Part shown: piece after piece, positions 55,918 to 64,000 of the stretch
Numbering within the stretch: position 1 is the first letter of the stretch
Layout of the letters: each line of letters opens with the position of its first letter
Assembly: GCF_000344685.1 (NCBI RefSeq)
Contig: NW_006920427.1
Span: 396,548 to 460,547 of the forward strand
DNA: 64,000 nt
Reading direction: 5' to 3'
From: Gloeophyllum trabeum ATCC 11539
Lineage: Eukaryota > Basidiomycota > Agaricomycetes > Gloeophyllales > Gloeophyllaceae
Notes under the pieces: model-generated
What the model was told of the DNA's origin: nothing
Database searches by the model: none
Seen by the model: only the letters and a program-made list of their open reading frames with translations
Translations under genes and position numbers: made by a program

Positions 55918-58900
55918 TGCAGGTAGAGTGATGTGTGCAGGTCTTGCTTTGTTATATAGTGATCTGTTCTGAGATGTCCCCAGAGCATGTCGGTGATAAG
56001 CCTCAGGATCGTCTGACCCCCGAAAATGCGGACTCAGCACATCGTACAAGCCCTCCGGAGCTTATTCGACACAGCACTCACACGCCACTAGGCTTCTATG
56101 GGCTCTAAAGAACTGCTCTATTTAGCTCCGGACTTCCTAGCATCCTCGAGGCGTACACGGACCCATTCCGCGATTTATCTCCGCAAACAGGAGCTCCGGA
56201 GCGACTTAACCAACGCAACTTCTAGATGAATTAGCTCCGGGGCCATGGGCACTTCTATCAAGGGGCATCATCCTCATGCCCACCCTCCAGCACTCACTCC
56301 CCCTCGTTTCCGTCAAGATACCGAAGGTGCGGACGCATACGAGTCACCATGAGGCCAGCATCAGTCAGCAAGCGGCCGGAGGTAATTAGCACGTGACCGG
56401 AGTGTCGCACGGAGTGATGGGACCGCTTGGGTCAGGTGGTGAAGCGTCGAGGCGACCTATAGGGGCTGGAAAGAGCAAGTGGGAGCGCAAGAGAGTTGTA
56501 TGGTATATGGTATAGCGGAGGAAAGTGCTGAGCAATCCTGTGGGTAGCGGCGTCCATTTGTTATTTATCTCCGAACGGTCGCAAAGCCATTCCTGTAGTA
56601 TAAATTGTACAAAGTAGCATACAGAAAAACAAGTTTCGACTTCACCATCTCAGAGAATTAGCGTTACGATCTCAGCGACCCGAGAAGTTCGAAAGCGTCG
56701 AACCTAGCGAATTATAACCGATCCTAGCTTTGCCAATAGGCCTGACTCGTCGAGTGAATTATCTCCGCCATCAATTCAATTAGCTCTGGTGAGTCTCACA
56801 TAGCGGAATAAAATTAAACAAGTCCTTTTAGCGTTTTCTACTCCCGTGGGCCCAAACCTACACTCGGTTCCGTGGTTTGCGACTTTATTTGCGACTTTTC
56901 GGAGATAAATACTCCGGAGCGTCCACTAGTGTTTGTTTCAGGTGTCCAGGTTTTTGTTTTATTTTTCTAGGTCTTCCTACGGACTACCCTACGGCGTCTT
57001 ACTCCTCCTTTCCCCCTCGAACTATTAAATACCCTTCAGTTGTCTCGGACCGCCTTCACCCATATCACGGGGTTTAGGTTTATTCATTTTGGTCCTTGGT
57101 GATTGTTGTGTGTCAGTGCATATCATCGGTATCTCCCGACTGAACACCAAACACTTGCAATTGGCTCCTGTGTTTCTTTCGACCATCCATCCAGCATCTT
57201 ATGCCACAGCCGCAATTTACCACACCAGTGCAGAAGAGGTGAACTCAAAAAATGCTGAAAGCTGTCGGCAGCTTGACCCTGTGTATTAGTTGAGCTTGAG
57301 TAGTAGTCCATACAAATTATTGTATCATGGCATGTTGCTCTTATATCTGTGTTTGGCCTGTTGGCATTGTGCTGTTCCCTGATGCTGAGTTCTGCAGTGG
57401 TATTGTAGTGTGGCCACAGTGGCTGGAACCGGCCTATGCCGGGTGGGAAAATGCATTTTGAGGTCCCAGAAACCCCTGCAGAGCAGGGGCATTTCATTCC
57501 AGGTGCATTGCATACATTTTGTTGAAGCAACTATGTGCTGTGCTGATAAGTCTCTGAGGTCCAACGGATTCAAGAGCTGGTTCAAGGCAAGTCCTCATCC
57601 AGCAGTGGCACCACTAAAGCCAAACATGACATGCCGTGATGTGCCGGTTGAAAAGTGCTCCGCATATTGGGGGTGCCAGAACCCTCCCATCTGGACTCTG
57701 GATAACAGTGGACCTGTGTGTTACTGGACGGTCTGTTCAACAAATGTGCCTGGATATCCTGGTGTGTACCGGAATACAGTATATGGGGTCAACAGATTTT
57801 TTTCTCCTACCATAGAAATAGGGTAGTTCACCTGGTTTTCAAGGAGCCTATCCTACACTATAGTACCGTGAAATCTAGACGGAGCTGCGCTATTTTACCA
57901 GTACACTTGTGAGTGAACTCGGGTGACTAGAGGCTCTTGATCTCGGTTTCACTAACTCAATGGCAGGGTACAGTCATCTACTACTGAGCTCAAGGAAGAG
58001 CACTCCATGCTGATAGTGCAGTGTTCTATGAAGGGATGGCTGGATAAGTATCCGTTCGAGGATTAGAGAGAGCAGGACCATAGAAAAGATGTGATGTCAA
58101 TATCTGTGAGTATGTTTACAAAAGGTGTCCTCGGGAGCGCAGGTGATTGGGGTGTAGGGGAAACACAGATGGACTGGACGAGAAATAAGGGTCTGCTCTA
58201 TGGCGGTGGACTTTGCATTAAGGCACATACAGTAGGACTGGAGGAAATAACGGGTAGGGAGAATTAGGTGCACTCTGAATAATTCATCTTGGACTTCAAA
58301 TAAATTCAGGTACACTCTAGGATATCACAGGTAGGGAGTGTGCACCATTAGATGCCCCAAGACTAGAGGAAATATCGGGCACGACATGAATATCATTCGT
58401 AGGAAGGGATTTACTGGTACTGTACCCGGGAAACGCAGGGGTGTTCGGCAAACAGGACCCCGATGGTCGGGTCATCTAAGGAGGGGCATTTAACAACAAT
58501 CCCCGGTCTATTGCACACCTTCGCTCCGACGCCAGAAGATCAGGGTCTCGAGTCATCCCCCATCACGTCCTCAAGGCTCAGGCTGAATGCACGGCCCAAT
58601 GTAGTCTCAACGTCCCTTGGCGAGGGGACTTCGAGGAACGGATGTGGCGTCATAGACATGATTGCTTCTCATCAGGAGTGCAACGGGTACAGAGTCGGTA
58701 CGGAGGTAGGACATGACTGGGATTAAGGGTTCTGCGGCCCCCGCACAGAGTTGGCGACCGTCCCAGGGCGTTGGAGGCCCACAGCGTAGACGACGTCACG
58801 AGAACGAGGACGTACTTACTACAAAGCCCCGGACATCAAGCTCACTACGGATGTTCGCATAAGCCCTATATTTTCATGGGGAAGGCAATCATGCATGTAT

Positions 58901-58967
58901 AAGAAAACAGAGATGCGACATAAACAGCCATCCTCGCAGCACTCCCATCCTCCGACAACACGCCCAC
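55918..58967. other. Gene-poor stretch (about 3 kb) with TTATCTCCG/CTCCGGAG motif cluster
   Basis: No confident gene. Between 56045 and 56935, variants of TTATCTCCG, TTAGCTCCGG and CTCCGGAG recur at least seven times, one in reverse orientation (CGGAGATAAATACTCCGGAG near 56899). This may reflect subterminal repeats of a decayed transposon. Open frames at 57123-57826 on both strands lack domains. Near 58240-58380 the string GAGGAAATA(A/T)CGGG occurs twice. Confidence 0.4.
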
Positions 58968-59544
58968 TTATGCGATAAGTGTGGATGCGGTGGCGGAGTC
59001 GTACTTGAACGTGGGGGGGATCTGCTGCTTCGACTTGTAGTAGCGGGCGAGGCGGTGGATACGGGACTCGATGAGGATAAGGCGGAACTTGCCGTCCTTG
59101 TCCTTGCGGTTGGTCTCGAGGTGCTTGCGGACCGCGACGGCCTTCTTGACCAAGTGCCACAGATCCTCGGGGATCTGGGGGGCCAGACCTATTCGAGATA
59201 CCGCGTACATTGGAAAAGGAGAAGACACGGACGGCATAGCTACGCACCTTGGGTCTTCAAGATACGGAGTATCTTGTTACCCGTCACGAACCGCACTTGG
59301 GGGATACCATGGGAGTCCCGGAGGGTGACACCGATCTGGGAAGGCGTAAGACCCTTACGGGCGAGCTTGATGATGTGCTCGACGACGTCCTCGGGGGTCG
59401 TCTTCAGCCACGACGGCGGCGCGCGGCGGTAGGGGAGCGCGGAGGACGCTGGTCAGCGAGTATCCGTTAGCACATCTTGCGATGAACCTCCGAATCTCTG
59501 GTAAACATACAGATGCCCTTTCCGGGAGCGTGCATACGACCCAT
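58968..59544 (-). CDS. RPS13: 40S ribosomal protein uS15 (RPS13)
   Basis: Three exons on the reverse strand close exactly to 151 aa, the standard eukaryotic length: 59544-59511, 59448-59248 and 59188-58968. The protein begins [12 protein letters not shown] and includes [71 protein letters not shown] and ends TASTLIA. uS15 binds 18S rRNA helices 20-22 in the platform of the small subunit and is essential. Its promoter is shared head to head with the gene for eS6, 309 bp away. C/G-ending codons dominate, as expected for a highly expressed gene. Confidence 0.97.
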
Positions 59545-59853
59545 GGCGGCTCTGTCGGGCGGTCAGCGCTGCTCACGACGGCGACGAGAACGGCAATACG
59601 CACGATTTTTTGAGAGCAGACGGGCGGCTTGAGTGTCTTGAGGGGGATGAGCGTCGTCCGAAGCAATGAGCGCGCGTGCGAACTCCGGGGGCCCGGTGGC
59701 TCAGCTACTGTATAGTTGCAGCCCATATCGGGTAATCAGCCACCGGCCGATACTCGCTCTACACACACCCCGCGTTACTGGCGACAAAATCCGCAAGACT
59801 CTCGACGCTGCTGCCGACGACGCTGACAAGGCCGGGCCTCGACTCTCCCCAAC
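59545..59853. promoter_or_regulatory. Bidirectional promoter between uS15 and eS6 genes
   Basis: The 309 bp separate the start codons of two divergently transcribed ribosomal protein genes and must serve both. No classical TATA box lies at the right distance from either start. Confidence 0.7.
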
Positions 59854-60842
59854 ATGAAGCTTAACATCGCCAGTGAGTTTCTGCGTCTCGCGAGCTGTAA
59901 TGGGCGAGGCCTGATGAACATGGGATGTAGACCCTGCCACCGGGCAGCAGAAGCTCATCGACATCGACGACGAGAAGCGCATGTACGAATGATGTGCTCG
60001 CTCATATTGAACGTCTGTTCTGACATGCTGAGTCCAGCCGCGTCTTCTACGACAAGAAAATCTCCAACGAGGTCCCGGCCGACTCCATAGGAGATGAGTG
60101 GAAGGGCTACATGTTCCGCATCACGGGCGGGAACGACAAGCAGGGCTTCCCGATGAAGCAGGGCGTGCTCCTGCCGCACCGTGTGCGCCTCCTCCTCTCC
60201 GACGGGCACTCGTGCTACCGCCCGCGCCGCACGGGCGAGCGCAAGCGCAAGTCCGTGCGCGGCTGCATCGTCGGCCCCGACATCGCCGTGCTCTCGCTCG
60301 TCATTATTAAGCAGGGCGAGAATGAGATCCCCGGCCTCACGGACACGGTGCTGCCCAAGCGCCTCGGGCCCAAGCGGGCGACGAAGATCCGCAGATTCTT
60401 CAACTTGACCAAGGAGGACGACGTCAGGAAGTACGTCGTCAGGCGGGAGGTGAAGAGCTCGAAGAAGGAGAACGCGAAGCCCTACACCAAGGCGTGAGTG
60501 TCAGTTATGTCTATTCAAGTGTTCCGATCCTGAGTGTTGCGTCAGACCCAAAATCCAGCGGTTAGTTACCCCCCTCCGTCTCCAGCGTCGCCGTCATCTC
60601 CGGTCGCTCAACCGCCGCCGGTTCGAGCGCCAAAAGGAGCAGAAGAGCGAGTACGAGTACGTATGAGGTCTCGACACTGTTGATCTGGTGGCTGATGCTC
60701 ATGCTCCCAGTGCTCTCTTGGCCAAGCGCCTCGCCGAGAAGAAGGAGAAGGCTGCAGCGGTCAAAGCGAAGAAGTATGTTTCATTCCTCCTAATTCATTG
60801 CCCCGTCATTCATCAAAATTCGATGATAGGCACGCTGCTTAA
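59854..60842 (+). CDS. RPS6: 40S ribosomal protein eS6 (RPS6)
   Basis: Six exons close exactly to 237 aa (yeast has 236): 59854-59872, 59931-59982, 60038-60493, 60546-60656, 60711-60773 and 60830-60842. The sequence opens [33 protein letters not shown]. It continues through [61 protein letters not shown] and [20 protein letters not shown]. The last 13-nt exon adds only G plus HAA and the stop. It is chosen because its 56-nt intron has a CTAAT branch and gives the right length. eS6 sits at the foot of the 40S head and is the target of TOR-pathway S6 kinases. The C-terminal phosphorylation tail is much reduced here, ending KAKKHAA without the usual serines, so the last exon deserves checking. 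Confidence 0.93.
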
Positions 60843-61405
60843 TTCTCTGGTTGGTCGCTCGGTTGTCGCATCTACTCATGTTGTGCTCGTTTCGTATGGC
60901 CCATACGTATCGATATGCTTTCCACCATCCCCCATTTACCTCCCTCGCAAGTATATTACCTATGCTTGTGACGTATGCCAGACCATGCTGAAAACCGGAC
61001 CTCCCGAGAGTGTGTGATTCATCAACGTCTGGGTCCGTGTTGCTGCTACGATGTTGTATTAGACCGTCTGTAAGGGAATTGTGTTCTTCGCATATCCATG
61101 CGCTGCGTCGATTGGTCAATATCCTAGTTCTTGTTTTCCCTCCTCATATGTCGGGAAGTGACGAATGTTTATTTGCTCGGGCTTGCTCGACAAATATTCG
61201 AACTTGTATTTTTGTGGCAATTCCCTGTATTGGCAATGATCGTCCCAAACTGTCCTGATGGCAGACGCCGAAATCCGATCTGCCTCCTGCGCGCTTTATC
61301 TCAAAATTCCTCAGCTCGAGTCACTCCAGAACGCCATAAAAAGTGGCGGCTCTGCGCTTCGGCTTCCGCCCATTTCTCTCTAGATTTTGTACATACCGTT
61401 CTGTG
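60843..61405. other. Intergenic stretch between eS6 and arginyl-tRNA synthetase genes
   Basis: Holds the eS6 3' end and the promoter of the next gene. No other gene seen. Confidence 0.45.
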
Positions 61406-63697
61406 ATGACTTCGGCGGCGTCGACGAGCACCCTCCCAGCGGTCCCGGGCACTGACCCCTCCCGCTGTATCCTGGATTCCTTCCGGATTTCCATCGCGAA
61501 AAGAATAGCGGACGCGCTCCCTGCTCTCAGTGTTGAGCAGGCGTATAGTGGCGTGGATTATGGGAAGAAGGGGGTGGATTTTACTGTTGCGCTGCCGCGG
61601 TTTAGGTTGCCGGGAAAGGTGGATGAGCATGCGAGTAAGGTTGTGAGCAATGTGAGTAGTTCTGCCTATGATTGCCAAATGTTCTACTCGTCGCCTGCGC
61701 GTGTGGAAAGGCTATCTCGGGACAGGGTGTTGGGTCGGCCAACGTCCCTGGTTGATCGGCACAAGACTGATGACAGAACACTTCTTGGGATAGTGTATGC
61801 AGGACCATAAGAACAACACGGAGAACGGTCACTTCATGGGCAGAGCAAAGCACTCTGGGCATTCTGTTACCATTATCTACGTGTTGCCTATAATGTTCCC
61901 GCATGGGCCATCCCAGGGTTGTCTTCAGACCTGATCAATATCCCGCTCGCATTGACGGACAAGTCTCAATCTCACTAACAGCTTTCACCGTCTAGTTCCA
62001 ACCGGACGACTGGGTCCAGTCCGTCACGCACGACAAAGCGTTCCTGCACTTCCAGCTCAACACAACGACGCTCCTCAAGCAGGTCCTCACGCAAGTGCAC
62101 GCGCTCACGCACGAGACGGCGTCCGGGAAGCCTGAATACGGAGAGAATAAGTCGGGCGCAGGGAAGAAAGTGATCATCGAGTACTCGTCGCCGAATATCG
62201 CCAAGGCGTTCCACGTCGGGCACTTGCGGTCGACGATCATCGGCGCGTTCCTCGCAAACCTGTACAAGGCGAGCGGGTGGGAGGTCATTTCGATGAACTA
62301 CCTCGGCGACTGGGGGACCCAGGTGAGCATGGAAGACATCCTTAATCCAATAAGGGGTCCTGACTGGCGCTCAGTTTGGTATGATTGCAGTCGGCTTCGA
62401 CAAGTACGGCTCGCAGGAGGCGCTCGAGAAAGACGCGATCAAGCACCTTCTGGATGTCTACGTCAAGGTGAACAAGGACGCGGAGGCCGACCCCAACGTC
62501 AAGGTAGAGGCAGCCAAGTTCTTCAAGCGTATGGAGGACGGCGACGAGGAGGCGCTGAAGAACTGGCGGCATTGGCGAGAACTCTCGATCAAGAAATACG
62601 TCGAGGAGTACGATCGACTAAATGTGCACTTTGATGTGTATACCGGCGAGAGCGAGGTGGGGCGCGAGTGGCAGGACAAGGCGCTTGAGCGGTTAAATGA
62701 GATGGGCTTGATTAGCGATGTGGATGGCGCAAAATTGGTCGACCTCGAGAAGTGGAAGCTGCAAAAAGCCGTCGTGCGCAAAAAGGGTGGGTGCCTCCCT
62801 CCTCTCCTTGCGACGATCGTATACTGAAGAAGCCTAGACGGAACGTCCATCTACCTGACCCGAGATATCGGCGGCGCCATCGAGCGGTATGAAAAGTACA
62901 AATTCGACAAGATGATCTACGTCGTCTCGTCGCAGCAAGACCTGCACCTCGCGCAGTTCTTCAAGATCCTGCGGCTCATGGAGTTCCCGTGGGCGGACAA
63001 CCTCGAGCACGTTAACTATGGCCTCGTCCTGGGCATGAGCACGCGCAAGGGCACGGTCGTGTTCCTTGACCAGATCATCAGGGAGGCGGCGGACGTCATG
63101 CACGAGCAGATGCGGAAGAATGAGGAGAAGTATAACGCGGTTGAGGACCCTGAAGGGACCAGTTTGGAGATTGGCATTACTGGAATCAAGATCCAGGACA
63201 TGGCCGCCAAGCGGTAAGTTTCGACCACTTGGGCAGTAATGGTAGTCTGACTGACATCTTCCAGGGTAAACAACTACACATTCAATTGGGACCGAATGAA
63301 GTCCTTCGAGGGCGACACCGGACCCTACCTACAGTACGCCCACGTCCGGCTCGCCTCAATTGCGCGGAAAAACCCGAATCTCCTGCCCCTCCCCCCGCCA
63401 TCCGAGATTAAAGTCGACCTCTTAGCGGACTCACCGCACGCGCGCGAGATCGTGTTCTTGCTGGGCTCATACCCCGATGTTGTGAAGACGGTGCTGAAGA
63501 CGCACGAGCCGAGCGGCGTGGTGACGTTCGCGTTCCGGCTTGCGCACGCGATCTCGAGCGCGTGGGACGTCATGATCGTCAAAGGCGAGCCGAACGAGGA
63601 CCTGGCGAAGGCGCGTCTGTGGGTGTATCTGAGTGCGCGGGATGTGCTGGGCGCGGCGATGAGGTTGCTGAGCATCCGACCGCTAGAGCGGATGTAG
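61406..63697 (+). CDS. Arginyl-tRNA synthetase
   Basis: Six exons close exactly to 597 aa: 61406-61651, 61996-62322, 62375-62786, 62838-63213 and 63265-63697 for the five joins seen, with an unusually long 344-nt first intron that might hide a further small exon. Class I marks: the HIGH-type motif in SSPNIAKAFHVGHLRSTIIGAFLANLY, then NYLGDWGTQFGM, DGTSIYLTRDIGGAIERY, QDLHLAQFFKIL, the KMSKS-equivalent loop GMSTRKG and the anticodon-binding helices ending in an alpha-helical domain closed by SIRPLERM, the family's usual end. It charges tRNA-Arg with arginine using ATP. The ATG at 61406 is the first in frame. The open frame upstream has only GTG, so a mitochondrial presequence is not evident unless an upstream exon exists. 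Confidence 0.95.
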
Positions 63698-64000
63698 AGG
63701 TGACGCTGAAATTCTTGTATTGTAGATGCCTCATCATGATTTCGTTTATGGTCCTCCATTGAGCAGGTACACATTTGTTCTGTCGACAGTGTTGAACTCT
63801 AGCGTTTCGGAATACTATGCCGACGCGTGGCATCTCGGAGCAGTGTCATGCAGGTCACCGTGACCGTTCCCGCTCTCGAGCGACGCACTCGCTCAGGCAT
63901 GCCTCGTAGCCTGCGCATGGCCTGCCTAAACTTTTCTTTTTCCTCCCCGCTTCTTTTCACACAGGGCTTTCCGGGTGGATTGCACGAAAAGTTTTGAAGC
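63698..64000. other. 3' flank of arginyl-tRNA synthetase gene
   Basis: No gene seen in the last 303 bases; presumably terminator and start of the next intergenic region. Confidence 0.4.

Noticed and set aside
57123..57826. Overlapping 135- and 138-codon open frames on both strands
   Set aside because: Cys/Trp-containing text suggested a transposase relic, but no motif, splice chain or terminal repeats support it.
61343..61405. N-terminal extension of arginyl-tRNA synthetase (possible mitochondrial presequence)
   Set aside because: It begins with GTG, not ATG; kept only as a possibility if an upstream exon exists.
1..64000. tRNA genes, rRNA genes, CRISPR arrays, bacterial operons
   Set aside because: No cloverleaf with GTTCRANNC, no rRNA-like sequence and no direct-repeat/spacer pattern was found; the gene structure is eukaryotic throughout.

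Overview
The window is nuclear DNA from a filamentous fungus, most likely an Agaricomycete (mushroom or polypore type). The genes are split by 45-65 nt introns with GT-AG borders and CTAAT/CTAAC-like branch sites, coding GC is moderate, and several families seen here are expanded in Agaricomycetes: DUF6699 proteins, MLKL-NTD-like proteins, tandem caspase-domain genes and APH-like kinases. Nothing looks bacterial. I rebuilt exons by hand from reading frame, splice sites and protein-family conservation. Coordinates marked exact close in frame; no transcript evidence was available.

Layout. 1-0.56 kb: 5' end of an NmrA-like gene (-), leaving the window. 1.3-2.85 kb: BUB3 spindle-checkpoint protein (+). 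2.85-11.5 kb: mostly gene-free, with one His/Ser-rich small protein gene at 7.27 kb. 11.5-16.6 kb: two paralogous orphan genes (+) flanking an EI24/RRT8-type membrane protein gene. 17.1-19.75 kb: a 13-exon GH127 beta-L-arabinofuranosidase. 19.87-21.94 kb: a small non-autonomous hAT element with an 8-bp target duplication, which the assembly has split with an N gap and an unmerged 465-bp overlap.

22.9-30.1 kb: three tandem caspase-domain (metacaspase-like) genes, two intact and the middle one broken. The last unit carries the convergent DUF6699 gene; a 133-bp remnant of that gene follows the broken copy. 32-33.8 kb: an HMG-box transcription factor gene (-). 35.3-36.25 kb: a diverged minisatellite of about 160 bp. 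37.7-38.9 kb: a second DUF6699 gene. 43.2-44.85 kb: a second HMG-box factor gene (+).

46.1-48.9 kb: a gene whose N terminus resembles the MLKL four-helix domain. A C-terminal fragment of it is fused to a dead APH-like kinase copy at 50.2 kb. Two intact membrane-anchored APH-like kinase genes follow at 52.4 and 54.5 kb. 59-64 kb is a housekeeping end: divergent ribosomal protein genes uS15 (RPS13) and eS6 (RPS6), then arginyl-tRNA synthetase.

The conserved housekeeping genes sit at the edges. The middle (11-56 kb) is accessory, rich in local tandem duplication, pseudogenes and chimeric junctions, and groups candidate cell-death components (caspase-like proteases and an MLKL-like protein) within 26 kb.
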